Assembly: GCA_018814445.1 (NCBI GenBank)
Contig: JAHIZV010000042.1
Span: forward strand, 1-35,780
Direction of reading: 5' to 3'
From: Verrucomicrobiota bacterium
GTDB lineage: Bacteria; Verrucomicrobiota; Kiritimatiellia; JAHIZV01
Length of the DNA stretch: 35,780 bases
Shown here: positions 7,085-15,244 of the stretch, piece by piece
Position numbering within the stretch: the stretch's first letter is position 1
Layout of the letters: each line of letters starts with the position of its first letter
Notes under the pieces: generated by a model
The model's database searches: none
What the model was told of the DNA's origin: nothing
What the model saw: the letters and a program-made list of their open reading frames with translations, nothing else
Made by a program: the position numbers and the translations under genes

Positions 7085-9526
7085 TCAGGCGCCAATGGCG
7101 GGATCGGCCAGGTCGGTTCGTTCCAGGGCTTCGTGAATGAGCATGTTTGCGGGTGCCGCGCTCCAGAGCTGGATGGGCGTGGATATCCCCATGGCTTTCG
7201 CCCGCCAGCCGCCTTCTCCCTTATTCGCAGGAGAGAACTTAAACATCTCTGAGGTGGCGAGAGGTCCTAACTTTTCTATCGATGATTTCAACCCCTTCAA
7301 GATCTCTCTGAACAACGCGATATCGTCCGGTGTGGCCCCGTTTCTGAGATTCCCTTCTTCATCTATTCCCTTCATCACTTGATCGTAGATTCCGCTGATC
7401 AATGCAAACATGACCCATGGCCAGGCTCCTCTCCCGTGATACTCATCGGGACCGAACTTGACCCACACATTCTTCGTATTGTCTTTGAATGCATCGTCAT
7501 CCCGCGGGGCGTACACGGCATTGGTTACGGCCATCCCAATATCATCCTGCAGGAAACCAAGACCGAATGGATAGGAGAGAACGAACGGTTGGACTATCTC
7601 TCTGACCTGGTCGATGGTCGGATTTCCGAACAGAAGGAGATACACATCATCGCTGTGCATAAGCGGAAGCGGTCTGCCGTCTGAATCGAGGAACAACGCC
7701 GTGAACTCGACACCATCTTTCACGGTATCGGGCATACGATTCTCATGAAGAAATTCGGAAACCGTGACCCCGCCTTCCTCGCATCTGAGCAGCGTGTCCC
7801 GTTCCCTCACGCCCCTCTCCCGATCCCGCCCGAACACATCTCCGTTAAACAGTCCTTCCAGATACCTCTCAAGATCCTGACGCATGTCATTCGCACTGCG
7901 CCGAACAAGGTAATGCTCTCGGATCAAGTCCCGGTCCCACGACTCTCTGGCGGCACGGAAAGTACCGGGTTCTTCAAGATATTCAGAAACGACATCAAGA
8001 GAATGCTTCTTCGATAAATCAATCAGATCCTGCCGACAGACCGTTGCACTGATCCTCTCTATCGTTTCCTGCATGGCCGCGATAGCCATGGGGAGCAGGT
8101 TGACATTGATATCCTCGGCTCTGAAGTGCCAGGGAAGATTGTACGTGTCGCGCCAATTGGCGGCGCCGGCAATGGAATGCACCAGTGTTCGAGAAGTTTT
8201 CCTGAACTCGTCCCGGCGTGCCTCGATAATCTGCCGCGGGCCCAAGGCAGGATATTTCGCCCGCAGATTCTTCCATGCTTCGACATAGGGTGACGCGGCC
8301 CTCAAGATGTAATTCCAATTCCTCAAGAGCGTCACAAGATTCGATTCCGTTCGGCCCAGCACACTGTGATCCTCCTTCAACCACCCCACAAATGTGCTGT
8401 CGTCCAGTTCTTCGAACCAGTGAGATGCCGCGGATGGAAACATGAAGGTTTGGTCCAGCACGTCGAGGAAGGGACGTTCAGGAACGCTGCCATCCAGAAT
8501 GCTCTCCATGATCCGTCTGGCGCCGTCTATGTTGCGCCGGTCATACTCGCGGAAGAATCTCTCGATGGCATCCGCAACTGTCCGATCGTACATCCATTCG
8601 TCGGTGACGTTGACGATACCGTCTTCCGACATCTCGTTAACCACGCTCTGGATGCCGGTCTGTTTCGCCCGATGCGACAGGACATGCCACATGACGCGAA
8701 GCGCGATCAGCGTGTCGCGTCCAAAATAGGACAGGAAGTTCCAGGAACCGGCAAGGTATTTCTCCATGAAGGAAAGGAATTCAAAGTTGCGAACCGCCTC
8801 TGCGAAATGCTCATCCTCCCTGAAGAGATTCCGGCCTCTATCGTTCACCAGATCGTCAAAAGACATCGGCGTGAGCAGTTCAAAATCGGTCGAGACGCGG
8901 ATCGTCAATCGCAGAGGTTCATTGGCAGAGGGGGTCTTCCGCGAAATGTGTATGCTGTCACCGGACTCCCGGATCTTCAATGCGTCCCCGCCGACGAACT
9001 CCATTTGATAGTGATGTTTTCCATCCAAAGCTCTTCTGGTGAACGTGATCCTGCCCTGTTGAGCGTCGATGATGGGACCGATGGTTTGCCCGCGATCGGA
9101 CAGATCGCTCAAGGACATGCCCAGCCAAGATTCGATATCCTTGATCCCCCCGGATGCGATGAGGTCCCTTAGTTTGCTTTCGTTCTTGCTTTCGGAGTCA
9201 ACGCCAAACCGTGCCATCAGCGTGTGATGCATGAGAATCGACGAAACGGGAATGGAAATCTCCTCCCTCTTCGTGACAAGGGAGAACAGGACGCCATTCT
9301 GTCCGGCCTCTTCCGCGAAGGTGACTATGTCATCTTCAACAGCCCACCCCGCCGACTGTGCAGTCTCGAAGCACAACGCCGCTTTTCCCGCAGGCATGGC
9401 TACCACCACACGACGCAGGCCTTCTCCGACAGGAATCTGAATATGAGCGGCAACCTTCGTCTCCGCATCCCGCACCAGAACGTTCTCAAAGTCACCCTCC
9501 AACTTTCTGATCAGCAACACGTGCAT
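7085..9526 (-). CDS. Six-hairpin glycosidase-like protein (amylo-alpha-1,6-glucosidase-like)
   Basis: An 813-residue protein without signal peptide or membrane segment, so probably cytoplasmic. The first ~230 residues are beta-rich, in a supersandwich-like N-domain (IPVGEGLRRVVVAMPAGKAA region). The rest is helix-rich, with WNFLSYFGRDTLIALRVMW at about 262-280, resembling the W-F-GRDT block of the (alpha/alpha)6 catalytic barrel in glycogen-debranching-type enzymes. Near the C-terminus are YHGRGAWPWVMFALISGIYD and PIQLWSAAPANML (about 784-796), where this fold usually places a catalytic acid or substrate-binding aromatics. It probably acts on an oligo- or polysaccharide, but linkage and substrate are not evident, and I cannot assign a GH family number. 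ATG 9526 has only a weak purine-rich leader. Monocistronic. Confidence 0.65.
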   Translation of the reverse strand: MHVLLIRKLEGDFENVLVRDAETKVAAHIQIPVGEGLRRVVVAMPAGKAALCFETAQSAGWAVEDDIVTFAEEAGQNGVLFSLVTKREEISIPVSSILMHHTLMARFGVDSESKNESKLRDLIASGGIKDIESWLGMSLSDLSDRGQTIGPIIDAQQGRITFTRRALDGKHHYQMEFVGGDALKIRESGDSIHISRKTPSANEPLRLTIRVSTDFELLTPMSFDDLVNDRGRNLFREDEHFAEAVRNFEFLSFMEKYLAGSWNFLSYFGRDTLIALRVMWHVLSHRAKQTGIQSVVNEMSEDGIVNVTDEWMYDRTVADAIERFFREYDRRNIDGARRIMESILDGSVPERPFLDVLDQTFMFPSAASHWFEELDDSTFVGWLKEDHSVLGRTESNLVTLLRNWNYILRAASPYVEAWKNLRAKYPALGPRQIIEARRDEFRKTSRTLVHSIAGAANWRDTYNLPWHFRAEDINVNLLPMAIAAMQETIERISATVCRQDLIDLSKKHSLDVVSEYLEEPGTFRAARESWDRDLIREHYLVRRSANDMRQDLERYLEGLFNGDVFGRDRERGVRERDTLLRCEEGGVTVSEFLHENRMPDTVKDGVEFTALFLDSDGRPLPLMHSDDVYLLLFGNPTIDQVREIVQPFVLSYPFGLGFLQDDIGMAVTNAVYAPRDDDAFKDNTKNVWVKFGPDEYHGRGAWPWVMFALISGIYDQVMKGIDEEGNLRNGATPDDIALFREILKGLKSSIEKLGPLATSEMFKFSPANKGEGGWRAKAMGISTPIQLWSAAPANMLIHEALERTDLADPAIGA

Positions 9527-9629
9527 TGTCTTTTCATTCTTCTATTGCGTGAACGGTCGAAATGAGCGGCGCTGGACCCGCCAGGGGCTTATCGTGCGAC
9601 TTGACTTCATTGTCGGGCGTCCTTCAATT

Positions 9630-9818
9630 CCCATTCGTGACTCCCATTCGTGACTGACCAGAATGGCGCTGACTTAAGGCCACGACATGCCTTACGGCAT
9701 TGACTACAAACAATGCGAACTTCATCCATTGTTTGTAGTTAAGCCCGTCAGGGCTGTGCCTTTCTTTGCCTGGCGCATCCGAAAGTGGTCTTAAGTCAGC
9801 GGCATTCGTGACTGACCA
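9630..9818. mobile_element. MITE/REP-like element flanked by 16-bp direct repeats
   Basis: Inverted 23-bp ends (9661-9683 and 9785-9807) share 21 of 23 positions around CGCTGACTTAAG. Inside lies a perfect 13-bp hairpin (ACTACAAACAATG at 9703-9715 with its complement at 9727-9739, 11-nt loop). The 16-mer CATTCGTGACTGACCA occurs at 9645-9660 and again at 9803-9818, like a target duplication or a repeat-mediated insertion; a further partial copy (CCCATTCGTGACT) is at 9630-9642. No transposase is encoded, so mobility would need to be supplied in trans. One end recurs at 2371-2403. Confidence 0.7.
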
Positions 9819-10174
9819 CAGGTTTTCCCTGATCATCAACGACTTATGCAGATCAAATGAGCCGCGGGGCTTCTTAGCGTCTCCTTTTTAGTCCGAAAAC
9901 CAGCTGTAAGCAACGGATAAGGGCGGTTCCGGCACAATCCGCACGGGTCGATCATGCTCGCCCGCCAGTATCTCAACTTTCATCCTGTTCCGGGTGTTCG
10001 ACCCGACTTCAATCGTTGAGCAGGCACAAACTGGTGATTCTGAAGCTGCTCACCGGATTTGCTGATCTTCGGGCGGAATGCGGAAGGATGAAAAGCCCCC
10101 ACACCCCCACGCTCCTCTCAATCACTCCGCCTCGATCGGAGCACTGTCCGGGAGAGATGACTTTCTTCCGGGCA
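9819..10174. other. Intergenic stretch with no recognised gene
   Basis: Several short open frames exist on both strands but none has a convincing start, ribosome binding site or protein-like composition. Apart from the promoter at its right end I see nothing assignable. Confidence 0.5.
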
Positions 10175-10203
10175 TTGCATTCAAACAACCATCCCTGTAT
10201 AAC
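10175..10203 (+). promoter_or_regulatory. Sigma70-type promoter of the 10230-14700 gene run
   Basis: TTGCAT (10175-10180), a 17-nt spacer and TATAAC (10198-10203). A start site near 10210 would leave a ~20-nt leader containing GGAG ahead of the TTG start at 10230. Spacing and hexamers are close to consensus. Confidence 0.6.
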
Positions 10204-10229
10204 GCCGCGATCATGATGGAGATGGTTTA

Positions 10230-10406
10230 TTGAAAGCTCTGCGCATAGACCGGTTATGGTTCGCCCTCACGGCACAGGAAAGGCTGATTATCGGCGTGTT
10301 TCTGCTGATCGTGCTTATCGGGCTCACGGTGAAATACCTGGTCTTGAAGGAGCGCGAGCCGGATCGGTACGTGCCGGAGCATATAGAAAACATTGAATAT
10401 CTTTAG
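10230..10406 (+). CDS. Small single-span membrane protein (TTG start)
   Basis: A 58-residue protein that starts at TTG 10230 and ends at TAG 10404-10406. It begins MKALRIDRLWFALTAQERLI, then has one strongly hydrophobic segment IIGVFLLIVLIGLTVKYLVL (about residues 19-38) and a charged tail KEREPDRY..EHIENIEYL. GGAG at 10218-10221 is 8 nt upstream of the TTG, and a good promoter lies just before, which supports it as real. The FALTxQER-plus-helix pattern resembles the N-termini of short ComEA-like or anchor proteins in related bacteria, but no helix-hairpin-helix domain follows. It opens the gene run and is 50 nt upstream of the TIGR04138 gene. Function unknown. Confidence 0.65.
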   Translation: MKALRIDRLWFALTAQERLIIGVFLLIVLIGLTVKYLVLKEREPDRYVPEHIENIEYL

Positions 10407-10456
10407 AACGGCAACGGGTGGAATCTGTCTGTCAGTATGATAGACTGTTGAGCGTT

Positions 10457-10876
10457 ATGAGAAAACTGAGTTTCCAGGAAGCCTTAGAGCAGATCGTTCA
10501 GGAGGACCCTCGTTACGACGAGCAGGCTTATCACTTCCTGAGGGAGGCGCTCGATCATACCGTGAAGCTTCTATCAAAACCCGTCGAAGGCCCGGGCAAG
10601 CATGTCTCGGGGGCGGAACTTGTGAACGGCATCCGGCAGTATGCGTTGAAGGAGTTCGGACCGCTGGCCAAAACCGTGCTGAACAGTTGGGGAATCACGG
10701 AGACGGGCGACTGGGGAGATATTGTTTTCAACCTGGTGAAGAAGGGCGTCCTGGGCAAAACCGAGGACGACAGGAAGGAAGATTTTCAGGGAGCCTATGA
10801 CTTTGATGAAGCTTTCGTTAAACCCTTTCTTCCCGTCGGAAAGAAACGGCGGGATTCCGCTGAGAGCAAGAAGTAA
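10457..10876 (+). CDS. TIGR04138 / Minf_1886 family conserved protein
   Basis: A 139-residue soluble protein of a family described mainly from Planctomycetes and Verrucomicrobia. Recognisable blocks: FQEALEQIVQEDPRYDEQAY, then FLREALDHTVKLL, HVSGAELVNGIRQYALKEFG, AKTVLNSWGI, IVFNLVKKGVLGKTEDD and FDEAFVKPFLP, covering nearly the whole length. No catalytic motif or membrane segment; its function is unknown in the family as far as I know. The frame also offers a GTG at 10418, but family similarity begins at MRKLSFQEA, so ATG 10457 is chosen; neither has a strong ribosome binding site. It is followed one base later by the M16 peptidase GTG, suggesting coupled translation. It is one of the best taxonomic hints in the window. 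Confidence 0.85.
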   Translation: MRKLSFQEALEQIVQEDPRYDEQAYHFLREALDHTVKLLSKPVEGPGKHVSGAELVNGIRQYALKEFGPLAKTVLNSWGITETGDWGDIVFNLVKKGVLGKTEDDRKEDFQGAYDFDEAFVKPFLPVGKKRRDSAESKK

Positions 10877-10877
10877 C

Positions 10878-13541
10878 GTGCAGAACAAGCCCTTCCACAA
10901 GCAGTCCGGAAACACGCTTCTGACCCTCATCATGTTGGCGGTGCTCTCGGCGGCTTCGACGGCATCCTCCACGTCCTCCCTCTCCATCCTCGAGAAAGAG
11001 TTCTCAAAAGTCGAGCGCTTCACGCTCGACAACGGGATGAAGGTGTTGGTCAAGGAGGACCACAGCGCTCCCGTCGCGGCGGTCCAGATATGGGTCGGCA
11101 CGGGTGCAATGCATGAGGCGGAGTACCTCGGCGCGGGCCTCTCTCACTACATCGAACACATGATTTTCAAGGGCACCCCGACGCGGACGCCGGGCGATGT
11201 GTCGCGTGAGATCAGCGACGTCGGCGGCGACATCAACGCATACACGGCTCACGACCGCACAGTCTTCTACACCACACTCCCCAGCGCGCGGTGGCAGGTC
11301 GGGCTGGACGTTCTGGCGGACGCCCTGATGCAGGCTTCATTTCCCGAAGAAGAATGGCAACGCGAGAAGAACGTCATTCTGCGCGAGATGGCCATGGGTA
11401 AAGACAGCCCGGACCGGGTCTCAAGCAAGCTTCTGTTCAGAACAGCATACCAGGTGCATCCGCTCAAAGTTCCGGTGATCGGCTACGAAGACATTTTTAA
11501 AACGATGAAGCGCGAGGATTTGTTGACGTTCTTCAAACGGAACTACGTGCCGGACAACATGATCACGGTGGTGGTCGGCGACGTGGATACCGCCGAAGTA
11601 CTTGCCGCGATCAAGGAGGTCTTCGCCGGCTTCAAGCGGCAGGCCCGCCCGCCGGTCGTACTGCCGGAGGAACCGGCACAGCTTTCACCCCGCTTCAGCC
11701 GCGAGACCGGCCCCTTCAATCTGTCGCGGCTGGATATCGCCTACCCCACCGTTCGTTTAAGTCATCCTGATACGCCCGCGCTTGACGTGTTGTCCACGAT
11801 CGTTGGCGACGGCAAGAGCTCCCGCCTCTATCAGAAAATCAAGGAAGAGATGAAGCTCGCCACCGATGTCGGCGCATGGTCGTTCACTCCGAAAGGACCG
11901 GGCCTCTTCGGCGTTGATGCGACATTTGAGCCCGGCAAGGAGAAAGAATTGATCGCGGCTCTCACGGACGAGATAGGGAGCTGGGGTTCAAAGGCTATTA
12001 CGGAGCAGGAACTCGAGAAGGCCAAGCGGATCATTCTCGTTCATGAACTCTCCGAACTCCAAACCGTCCGCGGACAGGCCTACAGTATCGCGTCCGGCGA
12101 ATACTATGCCGGTGATCCCGCGTTCTCGGTCCGCTATCTTTCGCAGGTCGACGCCCTGACGGTTGACGACATTCAGGACGTCGCCGCACGCTATCTCGAC
12201 CCCGAAAAACAGACACTGACGATTCTCTCGCCATCGACAGATGACGAACCCGGTAAGGAGAAAGCCGTAGAGGAGGCGGACATTCCCGCCGTGAGCAGAG
12301 TGATCCTGTCGAACGGGATTCCGTTGATCGTACGGGAAGATCATCGTCTCCCCTTTGTCTACTTCTGTGCCGCGTTCAAGGGTGGCCTTCTATCAGAAAC
12401 GGAGGAGCGGAACGGTGTCATGCGCATGATGTCGGATTGTCTCACGCGGGGAACAGCGACACGAAGCAGTTCCGAAATCGCGGAAGCCGCCGAGTCGCTC
12501 GGAGGTCAGCTCTCGCCCTTCTCCGGCAACAACAGCTTCGGCCTGCAGGCCCGGTTTCTTTCTGACGATCGCGAGACGTTTATGGATCTGGCCGCGGACT
12601 GCCTTCTCAATCCGGCTTTCGCGGAAGACGAAGTGGAGAAGCAGAGGACGCTTCAGATCTCCGCGATCAGACAGTTGCTCGAGAAGCCCTTCTTCGTGGC
12701 GGAAGACGCACTGAGAAAACAGCTTTTTCCCCATCATCCCTACCGGTGGTCCGCGCTGGGCACGGAGGAAACGGTGAAAGCAGTTACTCGTCAGGATATT
12801 GCCGAGGCCTATAAGACCCATGCGGTCAGCGGCAACCTGGTGCTGGCCATGTTCGGGGACATCTCCGCGCAAGACGCCAGGAAGATTTCGGAGAAGCTTT
12901 TTTCAGGATTGCCCGAAGGCGAAGCTCCCGAATACGAGCGGGTGGAATCGACACCGGAACTTCCCGCGCGGATCAAACAGAGGGAGCCCAAGCAGCAGGC
13001 GATCTTCCTGATGGGCTTTCCGGGCGTTGACGTGGCGGACCCCCGGGTGGACGCGCTGACGGCCCTCCAGCAGGCCCTGAGCGGCCTTTCGTCGGAACTG
13101 GCCATGGAAATCCGCGAGAAGCGCGGGCTCGTTTATTACGTCGGCGCCTTTGACCGGCCCGGACTTGAGCCCGGCTTCGTCAGCCTCTACGCGGGCACCA
13201 CGGAAGAAGCCGTGCCCGAACTCGAAGAGCTCATGCTCAAAGAGGTCGAACGCCTGACCACGGACGGGCTGACCGGGGTGGAACTGTCGCGGGCACAGGA
13301 GCAGATCGTGGGCGCCTTCCAGATGAGTCTGCAGGACAATGGTGGTCTTGCCCAGCAGTGCGCGTTGAATGAGCTTTACGGGCTCGGATACGACTACGTG
13401 TTCTCATTAGAGAAACGCATACGGGACCTGACCATAGAGAGCGTCAGGGATGCCGCCGCGTCCATTATGAAACCGGATAGAAGTGTCATCTCCGTCGTTC
13501 TGCCGGGCGGAGGATCTGAACAAACCGATAATCAACTCTAA
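10878..13541 (+). CDS. M16 family zinc metallopeptidase, two-domain, exported
   Basis: An 887-residue pitrilysin-family peptidase. A hydrophobic leader (TLLTLIMLAVLSAASTA, about residues 14-30) predicts export to the periplasm. The first M16 half (about 45-260) begins FTLDNGMKVLVKEDHSAPVA and carries the inverted zinc motif HYIEH at residues 90-94 (bases 11145-11159); the third ligand is probably the Glu in NVILREM. A second M16 pair starts about residue 475 (VILSNGIPLIVREDHRLPF). There the zinc-motif position reads NGVMRMMSDCL, so the second half is structural, as in other M16 proteins with one active site. A C-terminal MEIREKRGLVYYVGAF block matches the substrate-binding region. The apparent open frame begins at 10797, but that overlaps the previous gene. 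GTG 10878, one base after the preceding stop, retains the signal peptide. Confidence 0.9.
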   Translation: MQNKPFHKQSGNTLLTLIMLAVLSAASTASSTSSLSILEKEFSKVERFTLDNGMKVLVKEDHSAPVAAVQIWVGTGAMHEAEYLGAGLSHYIEHMIFKGTPTRTPGDVSREISDVGGDINAYTAHDRTVFYTTLPSARWQVGLDVLADALMQASFPEEEWQREKNVILREMAMGKDSPDRVSSKLLFRTAYQVHPLKVPVIGYEDIFKTMKREDLLTFFKRNYVPDNMITVVVGDVDTAEVLAAIKEVFAGFKRQARPPVVLPEEPAQLSPRFSRETGPFNLSRLDIAYPTVRLSHPDTPALDVLSTIVGDGKSSRLYQKIKEEMKLATDVGAWSFTPKGPGLFGVDATFEPGKEKELIAALTDEIGSWGSKAITEQELEKAKRIILVHELSELQTVRGQAYSIASGEYYAGDPAFSVRYLSQVDALTVDDIQDVAARYLDPEKQTLTILSPSTDDEPGKEKAVEEADIPAVSRVILSNGIPLIVREDHRLPFVYFCAAFKGGLLSETEERNGVMRMMSDCLTRGTATRSSSEIAEAAESLGGQLSPFSGNNSFGLQARFLSDDRETFMDLAADCLLNPAFAEDEVEKQRTLQISAIRQLLEKPFFVAEDALRKQLFPHHPYRWSALGTEETVKAVTRQDIAEAYKTHAVSGNLVLAMFGDISAQDARKISEKLFSGLPEGEAPEYERVESTPELPARIKQREPKQQAIFLMGFPGVDVADPRVDALTALQQALSGLSSELAMEIREKRGLVYYVGAFDRPGLEPGFVSLYAGTTEEAVPELEELMLKEVERLTTDGLTGVELSRAQEQIVGAFQMSLQDNGGLAQQCALNELYGLGYDYVFSLEKRIRDLTIESVRDAAASIMKPDRSVISVVLPGGGSEQTDNQL

Positions 13542-13564
13542 TAGACGTAAATGGAGATAAAGCC

Positions 13565-13972
13565 ATGTCAGCCAATGAGAAAACAGGCCATCCTGTAGAC
13601 CCGCCTTCAGAATTCAGTCAACTGGTCATCATGCTGGCCACATCAGCGATGCAGCAGATGGGACGAATTCCGAATCCCTCTACCGGAAAGGCCGAAGTAT
13701 CCCTCGAAGGCGCACAGGCGACGATCGACATTCTCGACATGCTTGCGAAGAAGACGCGGGGCAACCTGGATGCCGATGAGGAGCGATTGCTTGGCCAGAG
13801 CCTGCACTCGCTGCGCCTCAGCTATGTCGATGTCGTGAATCGCGGCGCCGCCCCCGCGGCGCCCACACCGCCGCCGGCCGCGCCGGAACAAGACACCGCG
13901 GCGGAGCCGAACGTCGAAGCAGGCGCTGACAGCAGCGGCAAATCGCCCAAGTTCCACAAGAAGTACGAGTGA
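13565..13972 (+). CDS. DUF1844 family protein
   Basis: A 135-residue protein. The core (about residues 18-93) reads FSQLVIMLATSAMQQMG, IPNPSTGKAEVSLEGAQATI, DILDMLAKKTRGNLDADEERLL, typical of DUF1844, a short helical family of unknown function widespread in Planctomycetes, Verrucomicrobia, Acidobacteria and Deltaproteobacteria. The remaining tail is low complexity, rich in Ala and Pro (APAAPTPPPAAPEQD), ending basic (KFHKKYE). Start ATG 13565 has GGAG at 13553-13556. It lies 23 nt after the M16 gene and 17 nt before the M15-like gene, so very likely in the same operon. Cytoplasmic; no catalytic residues identified. Confidence 0.85.
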   Translation: MSANEKTGHPVDPPSEFSQLVIMLATSAMQQMGRIPNPSTGKAEVSLEGAQATIDILDMLAKKTRGNLDADEERLLGQSLHSLRLSYVDVVNRGAAPAAPTPPPAAPEQDTAAEPNVEAGADSSGKSPKFHKKYE

Positions 13973-13989
13973 ACAGACTGGGCTGATCC

Positions 13990-14700
13990 ATGCGAAACTG
14001 GCTGGCCGAATTCCTGCGCGACATCCGCGACTTCGCATCTCATTCCAAACGGGTCGTGGCGGGCCAGTCCGGCAAAGAGGGAAGATCCGACGACCACGCC
14101 GCATTCCGCTGGGGGATGGTGTCAGCGGTTTTCGGACTCCTGATCGCGCTCGGCCTGGTGGCGTTGTTCCGGCCCACGTACGAAACACCGGATATTCCGA
14201 CCAGCACCTCCCTTCCCGACTCCATCGACCTCACGCATCCGGTCCGGCCGGAGCCCCGTCGTTTCAAAGCCCGGACGCACATGCCCCAGAAGCGGGAAGG
14301 CCTGGCGTCGGGATCCATCGGTTCCTATCCTTTCGTGGCAAAGTTCGATCTTGTGCGCGTGGAGGATCCCCGTGTGTGGTGGGAAAGCGATCATGACACG
14401 GATGATGACGATGAGGACGATCACATCATGCACCGCGCAATGGAGGAGCCCTTCCGGCGGCTCGTCGAACTCGTCACGGCTGAAGGCGGCGTTCTCAAGG
14501 TGCAGGACGCTTACCGGGGCGCGCGCATCCACGCGTCCCGCTCGCTCCACAAGGAAGGCCGCGCCATTGACCTCACCTGCGACGAACTGGGGCTAGAGAA
14601 ACTTGCCAGGCTGTGCTGGGCATCCGGCTTCGACTGGGTCTACAACGAGGCGCCCAAACGCGGCGGCGCGCATGTGCATGCTTCTGTCCGGCCCGACTAG
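13990..14700 (+). CDS. Membrane-anchored M15-like (D-Ala-D-Ala peptidase fold) protein
   Basis: A 236-residue protein with one predicted N-terminal transmembrane helix (about residues 41-59, MVSAVFGLLIALGLVALF), an acidic linker (HDTDDDDEDDH, possibly metal- or charge-related) and a C-terminal peptidase-like domain. The zinc signature is visible: S-x-H-x-x-G-x-A-x-D as SLHKEGRAID with His187 and Asp194, and HVH at 228-230. These match the three ligands of M15/Hedgehog-N-type metallopeptidases, which cut peptide cross-links in peptidoglycan. The domain is short, and the general-base position before HVH could be Asp or Glu around FDWVYNEA. Role in cell-wall maturation is inferred. It follows DUF1844 by 17 nt. 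The start ATG has no strong ribosome binding site, which fits translational coupling. Confidence 0.75.
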   Translation: MRNWLAEFLRDIRDFASHSKRVVAGQSGKEGRSDDHAAFRWGMVSAVFGLLIALGLVALFRPTYETPDIPTSTSLPDSIDLTHPVRPEPRRFKARTHMPQKREGLASGSIGSYPFVAKFDLVRVEDPRVWWESDHDTDDDDEDDHIMHRAMEEPFRRLVELVTAEGGVLKVQDAYRGARIHASRSLHKEGRAIDLTCDELGLEKLARLCWASGFDWVYNEAPKRGGAHVHASVRPD

Positions 14701-14748
14701 GCCAACCCGTGAATTGCAGCTTTCCGCCGCGTCAGTGAGAGGTCATTG

Positions 14749-14761
14749 GCGGCTTCGCCGC
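14749..14761 (+). terminator. Weak hairpin after the M15-like gene
   Basis: GCGGC-TTC-GCCGC, a 5-bp GC stem with no following T-run, 48 nt past the stop codon. It could be a transcription boundary between the peptidase run and the DUF805/EEP pair, but the evidence is thin. Confidence 0.25.
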
Positions 14762-14857
14762 TGTCATTGATCATTCAGGCGGACGAATGTCACATTGTTG
14801 ACCCACGACAGGTTATCTCGTAGCCTGCCCTATTGAAATGTCGCCCGGAAGCTCGGT

Positions 14858-15244
14858 ATGAAACGTGACTACGAGAAGTTCGCAGGACATGGGACAGCCT
14901 ATGATCTCTTCTTCCCTGATCGACTGACTCGACTGGAGTACTTCACTCGCACACTTATCATGAACTTCATCGGCTGGCTTTGCTGTCTACCTCTAAAGGG
15001 GTTGTATCCCGGTACTGAACTTCCGCCCGGTGAGACTCTATCGTTCCTGATGTTGCTGTATGCTGTCGTTGTCGTCATTGCCAGCGGCTGGATCGGCATC
15101 AAGGGACTGATCATCCCTCGCCTCCGCGATGCCGGCATGTCCACGCGGCTCTGGTGGTTGATACTGGTTCCACTCGCCAACATCTACCTTGGACTACTGC
15201 TCCTGATCACCGCGTCGGAGACAAAGGCAGGGCGACCTGCATGA
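14858..15244 (+). CDS. DUF805 family inner-membrane protein
   Basis: A 128-residue membrane protein related to E. coli YhaH-type DUF805 proteins of unknown function. Hydrophobic segments: about residues 30-50 (LIMNFIGWLCCLPLKGLY region), 62-90 (LSFLMLLYAVVVVIASGWIGIKGL) and 103-120 (WWLILVPLANIYLGLLLLI). Between the last two lies the family hallmark IIPRLRDAGMSTRLWWL. The N-terminus (FFPDRLTRLEYFTRT) also fits the family, which starts with a conserved R-x-E-(Y/F)-W-type stretch. The stop overlaps the start of the downstream EEP gene by 4 bp (ATGA), so the two are probably co-expressed. Confidence 0.8.
   Translation: MKRDYEKFAGHGTAYDLFFPDRLTRLEYFTRTLIMNFIGWLCCLPLKGLYPGTELPPGETLSFLMLLYAVVVVIASGWIGIKGLIIPRLRDAGMSTRLWWLILVPLANIYLGLLLLITASETKAGRPA

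Noticed and set aside
10016-10216. 66-residue + strand frame beginning MSRHKLVILKLLTG
   Set aside because: Runs through the promoter at 10175-10203, has no ribosome binding site and has His/Pro/Ser-rich composition unlike the genes around it.
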